From assembly GCF_023507705.1 (NCBI RefSeq), contig NZ_JALBGD010000011.1, positions 115,385 through 179,384 on the forward strand: a stretch of 64,000 nucleotides of DNA. The letters are read 5' to 3'. This stretch comes from Stappia sp. WLB 29 (lineage in GTDB: Bacteria; Pseudomonadota; Alphaproteobacteria; Rhizobiales; Stappiaceae). Every line of letters begins with the position of its first letter. The stretch's first letter is position 1. The notes below the pieces were generated by a model. The model searched no databases and was not told the origin of the DNA. It was given only the letters and a program-made list of their open reading frames with translations. The position numbers and the translations under genes are program-made. Below, piece by piece: positions 7,633 through 20,684 of the stretch.

Positions 7633-9212
7633 TGGACGATGTCTCCGAAGACGGACCGCAGATAGCCGAGCGGCTCGACCAGGGTCGAGGCGCCGCGTTG
7701 CGCCACCTGCATCATGAACTCGGGCTGCAGGCCGATGATCACCACCAGGCCGAGCAGCAGGGCGATAGGCATCCACACGGCCGCACCGCCGACTTCGCGC
7801 GGGACAGCGAGCGAGGCAGTGAGCTGGCCGTCGGCCGTACCTTCCGCACCGCCGCGCCAGAAGGCGTAGATCCACACCCGCCCGACGGCGATGGTCGTCA
7901 GCAGACCGGTGAGCAGGATAGCCCCGGCGATCCAGCCATGGCCGTCGCGCAGGGCCGCATCGACCAGCAAAACCTTGGGCCAGAAGCCGGAGAACGGCGG
8001 CAGGCCGGACACGGCAAACGCCAGCATCAGGAACGCCGCCGCAAGCAGCGGGCTGGCCCGGTAAAGCCCGCCCAGTTCGCGCAGCGAATAGGAGCCGCCG
8101 AGCCCGCGCATGACACCGGCGGTCATGTAGAGCGCCGTCATCACCAGGATCGAATGGACGGCATAGAAGATCGCGCCCGCCATGGCCGGACCGGTACCCA
8201 TGGCAAGGCCCGCCAGCATGGAGCCGATGCCCGAGATGACCAGATAGCCGAGCAGCCGGCGCAGGTCGGTCTGGGCCAGCGCTCCGATCACGCCGGTCAA
8301 CATGGTGGCGATGGCGACGACGGCGATCAGGTCAGACAGCACCAGCCGGGCCTCCGGCATCAGCAAGCCGAAAATGCGCAACAGCGCATAGACGCCGACC
8401 TTGGTCAGCAGGCCGGCGAAGACCGCGGCCACGACGATGCGCGGCGTGTGGTAGGAGGCCGGTAGCCAGAAATTGACCGGGAAGGCGGCCGCCTTCATGG
8501 CGAAGGCGAGGAAGTAGAGCACAGCCACGGTCATCAACGGGCCGTCGACGCCGCTGGACGCGGTCTTGCGGGCAATATCGGCCATGTTTAGCGTGCCGAG
8601 AATGCCATAGAGAAGGCCGGTGGCGATCAGGAACAGCGTCGTGGCGATGATGTTGAGCAGGGCATACTTGACCGCGCCGTCGAGCTGGGCGCGCTCGTTG
8701 CCGAGCACCAGCAGGCCGAAGGACGAGATCAGCAGCACCTCGAACCAGACATAGAGGTTGAAGATGTCGCCGGTCAGGAAGGCGCCGCAGACGCCGGTCA
8801 TCAGCAGCAGCAGGAACGGATAGAAGCCGTAGCGCCGGCCGGAACTGTCGATGTCGTTGATGCCGAAGACAGCGGCGGCCAGGGCCACGATGGACGAGGT
8901 CAGCGCCAGGGTCGCGCCCATCGCATCCACCGTGAAGGCGATGCCGAAGGGCGGCAGCCAGTTGCCGGCGACCATGGTCAGCACGCCCTTGTCGAGGACG
9001 CGGGCGAGCAAGCCTGCGCAGGCAAGGACCAGCAGCGTCAGGAAGATGATCGCGATCTTCGGCTGGGAGTCCGTATTCTTGCGCGCCATCAGACAGAGCG
9101 CGCCACCGAGAATGGTGATGACCAGCGGAGCGATCATCAGCCAGTCGCCCGGCGGGACCGCATCCATCCGCATGGCCTGCGAAAGATCAACGGAATAGTC
9201 GGAAGCGGCCAT
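7629..9212 (-). CDS. mrpD: Mrp-type Na+/H+ antiporter subunit D
   Basis: Large proton-translocating-type subunit, 527 aa with about 14 membrane segments, homologous to complex I antiporter subunits NuoL/M/N. Visible landmarks include the helix region LTGDIFNLYVWFEVLLISSF with the conserved Glu and the later Lys-bearing helix AFAMKAAAFPVNFWLPASYH. The start is ATG 9212, 2 nt after the mrpC stop. With MrpA it forms the ion-conducting core, coupling proton entry to Na+ (or K+) export. The N-terminus MAASDYSVDLSQAMRMDAVP is somewhat longer than usual before the first helix. Confidence 0.94.
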   Translation of the reverse strand: MAASDYSVDLSQAMRMDAVPPGDWLMIAPLVITILGGALCLMARKNTDSQPKIAIIFLTLLVLACAGLLARVLDKGVLTMVAGNWLPPFGIAFTVDAMGATLALTSSIVALAAAVFGINDIDSSGRRYGFYPFLLLLMTGVCGAFLTGDIFNLYVWFEVLLISSFGLLVLGNERAQLDGAVKYALLNIIATTLFLIATGLLYGILGTLNMADIARKTASSGVDGPLMTVAVLYFLAFAMKAAAFPVNFWLPASYHTPRIVVAAVFAGLLTKVGVYALLRIFGLLMPEARLVLSDLIAVVAIATMLTGVIGALAQTDLRRLLGYLVISGIGSMLAGLAMGTGPAMAGAIFYAVHSILVMTALYMTAGVMRGLGGSYSLRELGGLYRASPLLAAAFLMLAFAVSGLPPFSGFWPKVLLVDAALRDGHGWIAGAILLTGLLTTIAVGRVWIYAFWRGGAEGTADGQLTASLAVPREVGGAAVWMPIALLLGLVVIIGLQPEFMMQVAQRGASTLVEPLGYLRSVFGDIVQ

Positions 9213-9214
9213 GC

Positions 9215-9592
9215 TCAGTATCCCTGCGGCGGGGCGGTTTCACCGGTCGGCTCGGCAACGCGCATTTCGACCGTGTTGTCGGTGCCGAGTTCCTGGTAGG
9301 CGCGGAAAGACAGCACCAGCAGGAAGGCGAAGAAGGAGAAGGAAATGACGATCGCCGTCAGGATCAGCGCCTGGGGCAGTGGATTGGCGATCGTCCCCTC
9401 CGGCACCTGGAGGGCCTCCGGGATGACCGGCGGCACTTCGCGCAGCAGGCGACCGGAGGTGAAGATCAGAAGGTTCACCGCATTGCCGAGGATGGCGATC
9501 CCAAGCAGCACGCGCACCAGCTGGCGCGACATCAGCAGGTAAACGGCAACGGTGAAGAACATGCCGATGAGAATGGCAAAGGCGGCTTCCAT
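9215..9592 (-). CDS. mrpC: Mrp-type Na+/H+ antiporter subunit C
   Basis: NuoK-like membrane subunit, 125 aa with three helices (about 4-22, 30-48 and 72-94). The family region LLGIAILGNAVNLLIFTSGR is intact. The start ATG 9592 overlaps the mrpB stop by one base (TGATG), which settles the start against a longer frame running into mrpB. The gene ends 2 nt before mrpD. The hydrophilic tail after residue 98 (QELGTDNTVEMRVAEPTGE) is typical of alphaproteobacterial versions. Confidence 0.94.
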   Translation of the reverse strand: MEAAFAILIGMFFTVAVYLLMSRQLVRVLLGIAILGNAVNLLIFTSGRLLREVPPVIPEALQVPEGTIANPLPQALILTAIVISFSFFAFLLVLSFRAYQELGTDNTVEMRVAEPTGETAPPQGY

Positions 9593-10007
9593 CAGTCGCT
9601 CTCCCGCTCTTCGAGGGCCAGGGCAATCGAGGAGATCGAGCCGACGACCACGAGATAGACGCCGATGTCGAAGAACAGCGGCGTGGATAGCGGCACCTCG
9701 ACGCCGAGCATGTGGACGTACCACCACTGGCTGGTCATGAAAGGCTGCCCTGTGAACAGCGAGGGCAGGCCCGACAGGCCTGCCAGGAAAAGGCCGGCCG
9801 CAGAGATGCTCATCGGGTGGAACGTGATCGCCCGGCGCACCGCGGCGACGCCGCAGGCGATGCCGTAAATGGCGAAGGCCGAGGCGGCGATCAGCCCGCC
9901 GATGAAGCCGCCGCCCGGCTCGTTGTGGCCGCGCAGCAGCACGAAAATCGAGAAAAGCACCATCAACGCCGCCAGATAGGGGGCGATGGTGCGGAAGATG
10001 ACCGTCC

Positions 10008-10011
<4 letters not shown>
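9592..10011 (-). CDS. mrpB: Mrp-type Na+/H+ antiporter subunit B
   Basis: Membrane subunit of 139 aa with four predicted helices. It opens [20 protein letters not shown] and carries the signature [20 protein letters not shown], diagnostic for MrpB and the MrpB-like end of MrpA. It overlaps mrpA by 4 nt and mrpC by 1 nt. A and B being separate proteins makes this a group 1 (seven-gene) Mrp system rather than the fused six-gene type. Confidence 0.95.
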
Positions 10012-12398
<2,387 letters not shown>

Positions 12399-12635
12399 GT
12401 TCCTCCCCAAAGATATGAAACGGCCCGGACAGCCGGATGATCTGACGAATCAGCCCAGGCTAAGGCAGTGTTCATGAAGATTTGCCTCACATATAACCAG
12501 CACAACAGGCCGGGCAAGCGATTTAGGACCGCAGCCCGACAGTTTTCGAACCCTACCGCCAAGCCTATTGTCGCAGGGCCCGTTGGTTCCTATTTCTGCC
12601 TGTCGAGGGAGTCACTTCATCAACGGAGTCCGCAC

Positions 12636-13052
12636 ATGTCGAACGCGACGGAGCATAAGAAACTCGAGAAGAGCGACGAGGAGTGGCAGAGTGAATTGAC
12701 ACCGGAACAGTTCCATGTGCTGCGACGTGCCGGCACCGAGCGCCCCTTCACCGGCCCTTACTGGAACGTCTTCCGCGGCGGACTCTATTCCTGCGCCGGC
12801 TGCGGCACGCCGCTGTTCCGCTCCGACACCAAGTTCGACGCCGGCTGCGGCTGGCCGAGCTTCTTCGAGCCGGTGACGCCTGATGCGGTGAGCGAACACG
12901 AGGACCGCTCGCATTTCATGGTGCGTACGGAAGTGCGCTGCGGCACCTGCGACGGCCATCTCGGCCATGTCTTTCCCGACGGGCCGCCGCCGACGGGCCT
13001 GCGCTATTGCATGAACGGCACGGCGCTGCACCTCGAAGAGGACGAGGCCTAA
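12636..13052 (+). CDS. msrB: Peptide-methionine (R)-S-oxide reductase
   Basis: Repairs oxidised protein methionine by reducing the R-sulfoxide. 138 aa, the usual single-domain length. Two CxxC pairs (SCAGCG and RCGTCDG) bind zinc, GWPSF forms part of the active site, and the catalytic Cys lies in [12 protein letters not shown] near the C-terminus. The start ATG 12636 begins [17 protein letters not shown], as in relatives; an in-frame extension back to 12468 would read through the probable promoter region. No signal peptide, so cytoplasmic. Divergent from mrpA and convergent with the hydrolase gene, whose stop is 10 nt away. Confidence 0.95.
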   Translation: MSNATEHKKLEKSDEEWQSELTPEQFHVLRRAGTERPFTGPYWNVFRGGLYSCAGCGTPLFRSDTKFDAGCGWPSFFEPVTPDAVSEHEDRSHFMVRTEVRCGTCDGHLGHVFPDGPPPTGLRYCMNGTALHLEEDEA

Positions 13053-13062
13053 GCCTCCTGCC

Positions 13063-13884
13063 TCAGGCGCCCGGCAGCTGTCGCAGCATCGCCGCGACGA
13101 TGGCTTCCGGGCAGTCCTCCTGCACCAGATGACCCGCCTCCGGGATCACGATCAGCGGACGGTCGGAGATCCGCCCGGCAAGGTCTCGCCCTTTCTCCAG
13201 CGGGATCCAGTCGTCCTTCTCGCCCCACAGCACCGTGACCGGACAGTTCATCCGGCGATACAGCGGCTCGACCTCGTCGGTGTAACGCTGGTCCATCTGG
13301 GCAATCTGCCGGTAGAAGGCCGGCTGCCCCAGTTCTCCCGTCCAGGGCTCGGCATAGATGCGCAGCGCCTCGTCATAGAGCGGGCGGTAGGCCGAGGTCT
13401 TCAGGTAGGCGGCGACAAGCGCGTCGTGCATGTAGGCCGGCATGCCGGCAAAGGCGGCCTCGTGCTGGCGCACGTGGCGGACGAACGGCGACCCCCAGGG
13501 CGCCAGCGCCACCGCGTCGAAGATGGTCAGCGAGGCGTAGGCAAGACCGTCGAGGAAGTGACCGCGCAGTGCGGTAGCGCCGCCGAAGTCGTGAGCCAGC
13601 ACATGCGGCCGCTCCAGCCCCCACTCCCGTAGCAACGCCGCCAGAATGCCGTTCTGCACGCCGAGCGAAACATCCTGCCCCTCCCGCATTTCCGAACGGC
13701 CATAGCCGGCGAGGTCGAACCAGTAGACCGTCCAGTGCGGCGCCAGATGCGGCACGATCCGCCGCCAGACCTGGGACGAGAACGGCGTGCCGTGGATGGC
13801 GACGAGCGGCGGGCCATCGCCCGCACGTCCCCAGCGGATGGCCGACCCGTCGACGATGGTGGTGTTCGGCAGATCGAGAAGCAT
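13063..13884 (-). CDS. Alpha/beta hydrolase with aspartate nucleophile motif
   Basis: A 273-aa alpha/beta-fold hydrolase. The oxyanion segment HGTPFSSQVW (31-40) is followed by the nucleophile elbow AHDFGGA with Asp99 where lipases and esterases have Ser. The acid is in WGEKDDWIP (Asp224/225) and the base is His252 in GHLVQED. An Asp nucleophile is the rule in haloalkane dehalogenases and epoxide hydrolases, but the residue after it is Phe rather than the halide-binding Trp, so the substrate is open. The start ATG 13884 is chosen because AGGGAGG lies 8 nt upstream; ATG 13905 overlaps it. Divergent from the ArsR-like regulator across a shared dyad, which probably controls it. Confidence 0.88.
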   Translation of the reverse strand: MLLDLPNTTIVDGSAIRWGRAGDGPPLVAIHGTPFSSQVWRRIVPHLAPHWTVYWFDLAGYGRSEMREGQDVSLGVQNGILAALLREWGLERPHVLAHDFGGATALRGHFLDGLAYASLTIFDAVALAPWGSPFVRHVRQHEAAFAGMPAYMHDALVAAYLKTSAYRPLYDEALRIYAEPWTGELGQPAFYRQIAQMDQRYTDEVEPLYRRMNCPVTVLWGEKDDWIPLEKGRDLAGRISDRPLIVIPEAGHLVQEDCPEAIVAAMLRQLPGA

Positions 13885-13908
13885 CAACCGGCCCTCCCTG
13901 GTCATTGC

Positions 13909-13942
13909 ATCATATTTACATTTAGCGAAATGACTATATGAT
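13909..13942. promoter_or_regulatory. 34-bp dyad operator between hydrolase and ArsR-like regulator
   Basis: Two nested inverted repeats share one centre at 13925.5: outer ATCATAT (13909-13915) with ATATGAT (13936-13942), and inner CATTT (13919-13923) with AAATG (13928-13932). This gives 12 of 17 symmetric pairs in the short AT-rich gap between divergent genes. It suits a dimeric winged-helix repressor such as the adjacent ArsR-like protein acting on both promoters. It covers the first possible ATG of the regulator (13938). Confidence 0.6.
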
Positions 13943-13949
13943 TAGGCGC

Positions 13950-14288
13950 ATGAATGATGCAACCCCTGCCCCGGCCGACGCCCTGCGAGAAGCACAGTTG
14001 CGGGCGATTTCCAGCGACGTGCGGATGACGATCCTGCGGCTGCTGCGGGATCCGGCGGCACATTTCTCCGGGCAGGTTTCGGCGGATCCGGTCGCATTCG
14101 GCGTCTGTATGAGCCTGATCGCAGAAGCTCTTGGGATCGCCCAGCCGACCGCGAGCCGGCATCTCGACCTCTTGCGGCAAGCCGATTTTCTCAAGGTCCG
14201 GCGGCAGGGGAAGTGGTCCTATTGCCGCCGCGACGAGCCGGCGATCCGCGACTTCCTCGCCTGGCTGAAGCGGGACCTGGAAGGCTGA
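13950..14288 (+). CDS. ArsR/SmtB-like winged-helix transcriptional regulator
   Basis: A 112-aa DNA-binding protein. The recognition segment is SLIAEALGIAQPTASRHLDLLRQ followed by the wing FLKVRRQGKWSYCRRDEPAI. No paired Cys or His metal site of the ArsR type (such as ELCVCDL) is seen; the single Cys residues in FGVCMSL and SYCRRD are separated. It therefore probably senses an organic ligand or redox state rather than a metal. The start ATG 13950 has AGG about 6 nt upstream; ATG 13938 lies inside the dyad and would add MIRR. Divergent from the alpha/beta hydrolase, the obvious target. Confidence 0.85.
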   Translation: MNDATPAPADALREAQLRAISSDVRMTILRLLRDPAAHFSGQVSADPVAFGVCMSLIAEALGIAQPTASRHLDLLRQADFLKVRRQGKWSYCRRDEPAIRDFLAWLKRDLEG

Positions 14289-14459
14289 AAGATATGCGGG
14301 GCCCCAGGTGCGGGACATTTCCGCGCAAGTCGGACTTGCTCCCGCTTCGCCCGGAGCGATAATTGCGCCAGCCAGAGCCGCGGCTGCAGGGACCGCCGCA
14401 CGAGCCGGCAGAACCTATGCTGCCACCCCTCCCCCGTCCCTGAACCTCACCGGAAACCG

Positions 14460-14762
14460 ATGACCGACACGCCCAAGCCCGCCCTGACGATCACCTATTG
14501 CCGCCAGTGCAACTGGATGCTGCGCGCCGCATGGATGGCGCAGGAACTGCTCTCGACCTTTTCCGAGGAGATCGGCTCCGTCACCTTGGTGCCCGGCACC
14601 GGCGGAACCTTCACCATCACCTGCGACGGGGCGACCGTCTGGGATCGCAAGGCCGATGGCGGCTTTCCCGAGGCGAAGGTCCTGAAAGCACGCGTGCGCG
14701 ACCTCGTCTGGCCGGACATGAGCCTCGGCCACAATGACGGGCACAAGCGGGAGGGGCCATGA
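14460..14762 (+). CDS. SelT/SelW/SelH family thioredoxin-like protein
   Basis: Small (100 aa) thioredoxin-fold protein of the Rdx family. The N-terminal CxxC of ITYCRQCNW is the redox motif; eukaryotic relatives carry selenocysteine at the second position, while here it is a standard Cys codon. The family pattern continues with MLRAAWMAQELLSTF, GTGGTFTITCDGATVWDRK and GGFPEAKVLKARVRD. Its role is presumed protein thiol redox chemistry, but no substrate is established in bacteria. No signal peptide. On the same strand as the ArsR-like gene 171 nt upstream and the VOC gene 123 nt downstream. Confidence 0.88.
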   Translation: MTDTPKPALTITYCRQCNWMLRAAWMAQELLSTFSEEIGSVTLVPGTGGTFTITCDGATVWDRKADGGFPEAKVLKARVRDLVWPDMSLGHNDGHKREGP

Positions 14763-14824
14763 ACGACCGTGTAGCAGTGACATGCAATCGGCCGAGAGCA
14801 TCGTCCTTGCCGGAACGTCATTAT

Positions 14825-14836
14825 GTTGATATCAAC
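14825..14836. promoter_or_regulatory. Perfect palindrome GTTGATATCAAC upstream of the VOC gene
   Basis: Twelve-base perfect palindrome about 50 nt upstream of the VOC protein start, flanked by ATGT on the left and ACAT slightly further out on the right. The AT-rich setting in a GC-rich region suits an operator near a promoter. The factor is unknown. Confidence 0.45.
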
Positions 14837-14885
14837 CTAACATTGGAGCACGACAAGTCTGACCCGAACGATGGAGGACAGGACG

Positions 14886-15662
14886 ATGCACGGCAATTTT
14901 ATCTGGTACGAGCTTCTGACCACGGACATCGAAGCTGCCAAGGCGTTCTACGGCGCGGTAACGGGCTGGAAAGCCGAGGTGACCGGCGTCGCCGGGTTCG
15001 ACTACATCCTGTTCAAGGTTCCCGGCTTCGACATGGGCGTCGCCGGCATGATGCAGCTCACCCAGGAGATGCGCGACCGCCAGGTGCCGCCGAACTGGTC
15101 GGGATATATCGCGGTTGAGGACATCGATGCCAAGGCGCGCGCCTTCGTCAACGAAGGCGGCTCGGCCATCGTCGAACCTCAGGACATCCCCAATATCGGC
15201 CGTTTTGCCGTCCTGGCGGATCCGCAAGGGGCAGTAATCTGCCTGTTCACGCCGAACCCACCTGACGGCTCGATGCCGCCGGCCCCGCCCGCCGGCTCGC
15301 CGGGTACCTTCGGCTGGAGCGAGCTCTACGCCGGCGACGGCGACGCGGCCTTCGCCTTCTACGCGAAAATGTTCGGCTGGGAGAAGGACATGGCGGTCGA
15401 CATGGGTGCCATGGGCACTTACCAGTGCTTTGCCGTCGACGGTCGCGCCATCGGCGGCATTATGACCAAGATGCCCCACATGCCGATGCCCTTCTGGAAC
15501 TATTATGTGCACGTCGACACGATCGACGCGGCGGCAGAGCGGGTCAAGGTTGCCGGCGGTCAGGTGGTCAATGGCCCGATAGAGGTGCCTGGCGGCTCAT
15601 GGATCGTCAATTGCCTCGACCCGCAAGGCGCCATGATCTCGCTGACCGCGCCCAAGCGCTGA
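14886..15662 (+). CDS. VOC (glyoxalase/bleomycin-resistance fold) family protein, two domains
   Basis: Cytoplasmic 258-aa protein with two tandem VOC domains (about residues 1-122 and 135-256), the COG3324 arrangement. Domain 1 opens [20 protein letters not shown] and domain 2 [20 protein letters not shown]. Family members bind small molecules or act as metal-dependent lyases, isomerases or dioxygenases. In domain 1 the usual metal His positions look replaced (NFIWYEL), so catalysis is doubtful and a ligand-binding role is equally possible. The start ATG 14886 follows AGGACAGGACG, a good ribosome-binding site. Confidence 0.85.
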   Translation: MHGNFIWYELLTTDIEAAKAFYGAVTGWKAEVTGVAGFDYILFKVPGFDMGVAGMMQLTQEMRDRQVPPNWSGYIAVEDIDAKARAFVNEGGSAIVEPQDIPNIGRFAVLADPQGAVICLFTPNPPDGSMPPAPPAGSPGTFGWSELYAGDGDAAFAFYAKMFGWEKDMAVDMGAMGTYQCFAVDGRAIGGIMTKMPHMPMPFWNYYVHVDTIDAAAERVKVAGGQVVNGPIEVPGGSWIVNCLDPQGAMISLTAPKR

Positions 15663-15781
15663 GATCTCGCCCGGCCGACCCGCCCCTCCTGACACCGTTG
15701 TGTCAGCATGATGCGGGTTTTCGCCGGACAAAGCCGGAACACGGGGTTTCCGAAACGCGGCTTTGGGACCATATTGCCGCC

Positions 15782-18643
<2,862 letters not shown>

Positions 18644-18826
18644 GGCGTGTGGGCGCACGAAGCGCCCGGCGCCCCCCCTTTCAGCCTGCAAAGGCGACTT
18701 TCAGGCCTGCAAGGGCCTTGGACCGTCTCGCCTGACTGAATGCGGCTCATTTTCCCGCTTTACTTGCAGGGCCGTTTGCATTGAAACTCTCTTCCATTCA
18801 TATCATTGAATTCACAAGAGACTTCC

Positions 18827-19228
18827 ATGAAGCAGACATCAAGGACCATCCCGACGCTCGTCATTGCGGCACTTGCCGTTGCCTGCGGGCCGTTCATGAC
18901 GACGATTTCGACGGGCAGCGCCATGGCGCAGAATTCGTCCTCTGCCAAATCCTGGAACGACCCCGACTTTCCGGGCGTCGACCCGACCCAGCGCGCCCTT
19001 TACGGCTGCACCTTCGGTCTCAAGCGCTTCCGCATGAAGTACAAGCAGGTGAAATATTCGGCCTTTGCGAAGGGCCGTGCCTTCTCCATCACCGGCATGA
19101 GGGGCTGCGGCTGGAGCGTCGGCGAGCGCACGCAGGCCCGCGCCGATAAGGTCGCGATGGACAAGTGCCGCAAGAACGCCCGCAATCCGGACAAGTGCGA
19201 GGTCACCGAGCGCACGATCGACAGGTAG
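18827..19228 (+). CDS. Small secreted Cys-containing protein
   Basis: Exported protein of 133 aa. A signal peptide covers about residues 1-35 (core VIAALAVACGPFMTT, cleavage near AMA-Q). The mature part holds YGCTFGL, GMRGCGWSVGERTQARADKV and AMDKCRKNARNPDKCEV, so four Cys residues that could form two disulfides. Many rhizobial exported proteins end in a similar Gly-Trp-Ser, Ala-rich helix and CxxxxxxxxC pattern; no biochemical role is known. The start ATG 18827 is internal to a slightly longer frame (18806). The IS element lies 45 nt downstream of the stop. Confidence 0.7.
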   Translation: MKQTSRTIPTLVIAALAVACGPFMTTISTGSAMAQNSSSAKSWNDPDFPGVDPTQRALYGCTFGLKRFRMKYKQVKYSAFAKGRAFSITGMRGCGWSVGERTQARADKVAMDKCRKNARNPDKCEVTERTIDR

Positions 19229-19273
19229 TCGCCAATTCGCGATTCAATTGAACCAAAACAATCAAGGCGACTA

Positions 19274-19294
19274 GGGTCAAAACCCATTGATCTG
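19274..19294 (+). repeat. Left terminal inverted repeat of the IS element
   Basis: GGGTCAAAACCCATTGAT matches the right end with one gap and a few mismatches; it is preceded by the TA of target site CTAG at 19271-19274. Confidence 0.75.
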
Positions 19295-19359
19295 GTTGAT
19301 TTGATGTAGCAAATCAGAATCAAGGCTTCCAATCACGGGATTGGAGGTTTGGAGATCGC

Positions 19360-20081
19360 TTGTTTTGGCTTTCTGATGAGCAATGGGCGGTAATCGAGCC
19401 GTTGTTGCCGAGGAGCAAGGGCAACGCACGGCGCGTCGATGACCGCCGTGTGATCTCCGGCATCATCCATGTTCTCGAGGTTGGGGGCCGGCGGTGCGAT
19501 TGTCCGGCCGACTATGGCCCTTCGACCACAGTCTACAACCGCTTCTACCGCTGGTCTCGCAAACGGTTCTGGATCGATCTGGTGGAGGCTCTTGGCACCT
19601 CGATCGACAGCACCTGCACCAAGGCGCATCGCTCGGCCCAGGGCGGAAAAGAGGGGCGAAAAATCAGGCTATCGGGCCTACGCGGGGCAGGCAAACCACG
19701 AAAATCCATCTCCTCACCGACGTGATCGGGCGTCCCTTCGCCTTCATGCTGACCGGCGGCAACGCGGCAAACAGCCCCCTGGCGCCACATCTGCTGGCAG
19801 GCTTGAAGGGAGCCAGGTACCTGCTCGCGGACAAGGGGTACGATGCAAACAGCTTGCGGAGACATCTGCGCCTGTCGGAAATCGTCCCCGTCATTCCAGG
19901 CCGCTCAAATCGCAAACGCAAGATCCGCTACGACGCCAAGCGTTACAAGAGCCGCCATCTCATCAAAAACGCGTTCTGCCGCCTGAAAGACTTCCGCCGC
20001 GTCGCAACCCGCTACGACAAACTCGCCAGGAATTTCCTGTCCGCTGTCGCACTCGCAACACTCGTCGCATTCTGGCTATGA
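19360..20081 (+). pseudogene. IS5-family transposase, two frames joined by -1 frameshift, catalytic Glu replaced
   Basis: The N-terminal frame runs 19360-19725 (TTG start after GGAGG; opens WLSDEQWAVIEPLLP) and the C-terminal frame 19494-20081. The alignment passes from the first to the second near GGKEGR / KNQAIG, a -1 shift close to A tracts at 19647-19650 and 19659-19663; IS427-type elements use such programmed shifts. DDE residues: first Asp in SIDSTCTKAH, second in YLLADKGYD. The third acidic residue, normally Glu in a HLIENxFCRLKDFRR-like motif, is Lys here (HLIKNAFCRLKDFRR, codon AAA at about 19972). The segment before SIDST also looks several residues shorter than in relatives I recall. 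Probably inactive; could be moved only by a helper enzyme. Confidence 0.8.
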
Positions 20082-20095
20082 TTGAGTCTGAACCC
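20075..20095 (-). repeat. Right terminal inverted repeat of the IS element
   Basis: Read on the minus strand it begins GGGTTCAGACTCAATCAT, partner of the left end; followed by TA of target site CTAG at 20095-20098. Confidence 0.75.
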
Positions 20096-20197
20096 TAGGC
20101 CGTGGATCGATGATTGCGCGGGGAGCAGCGCGGTCGCGGCAGCGTCACAGGGCTGATCGTCACGCGACGCGCAAATGGCACTTTCGAGGACAGCGGT

Positions 20198-20551
20198 ATG
20201 TTCGATCATCGTAAGGCGGCACCACAAAGTCGCCACATGGCGATGCGGGTTGCATTCGTGCTCGCGCTTCTCGCCCCCGCCCTGCCAGCTGCGACGCAGG
20301 AGTTGCCTGCCTGTGCGGTGACGGGCGCCTCGTCGGTGATGATCAACGGTCGCCCGGCATTGCGGCTGTCGGATGTGGCCGCGTGCCCGCCGGGCCTGTT
20401 CGAGCCGGTCCCAGGCGTCTTCGTGGAAGGCGAGCCGGCCGTCCGCTTCGTGGCGCCGGTGGAGGGATGTGTTGCCGTGCGCTCGTCAGACGTAACCATC
20501 GACGGAGCGGGCGCGGTGCGTGCCGGAGACGCCGTCTGTCCGCCGCGGTGA
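20198..20551 (+). CDS. Secreted protein with PAAR-like repeats
   Basis: Small protein of 117 aa. A basic n-region and hydrophobic core (MRVAFVLALLAPALPA) form a signal peptide ending near residue 33. The mature part has three PAAR-like strand repeats: SSVMINGRPALRLSDVAAC, VFVEGEPAVRF and VTIDGAGAVRAGDAVC. PAAR domains normally cap type VI secretion spikes or toxins and bear no Sec signal, so an exported stand-alone version is unusual. Four Cys residues may form disulfides or a metal site as in PAAR tips. The start ATG 20198 has GAGGA about 7 nt upstream; ATG 20237 would also leave a full signal peptide. No VgrG, Hcp or effector gene is nearby. Confidence 0.6.
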   Translation: MFDHRKAAPQSRHMAMRVAFVLALLAPALPAATQELPACAVTGASSVMINGRPALRLSDVAACPPGLFEPVPGVFVEGEPAVRFVAPVEGCVAVRSSDVTIDGAGAVRAGDAVCPPR

Positions 20552-20684
20552 CCACGCGGCATGCGTGAGCCGAAAATCCTTTGAGAATCCGGCGCATGCA
20601 GCCCTACCTGGGGCCGATTCACCATGTCGCCGGACGGTCACATGCGCTATAGAACACACGAACCCCTTGTCCGGAGTCCGCTTC

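Larger units (their letters stand above)
19274..20095 (+). mobile_element. IS5-family insertion sequence, 822 bp, complete
   Basis: Bounded by imperfect inverted repeats beginning GGGTCAAAACCCA (left, 19274) and GGGTTCAGACTCA (right, read inward from 20095). Both ends abut CTAG, giving a TA target duplication (19272-19273 and 20096-20097) within the YTAR target used by IS5-family elements. It encodes a two-frame transposase. It sits between two exported-protein genes without visibly breaking either. Its length fits the IS1031/IS427-like groups (about 830-930 bp). Confidence 0.88.

Noticed and set aside
18677..18775. Three similar CTGCAA(A/G)GG-type words after uvrB
   Set aside because: Short, imperfect and irregularly spaced; no stem with a T tract, so not called a repeat or terminator.
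20198..20551. Type VI secretion locus, suggested by the PAAR-like protein
   Set aside because: No VgrG, Hcp, TssB/C or effector gene lies within the window.
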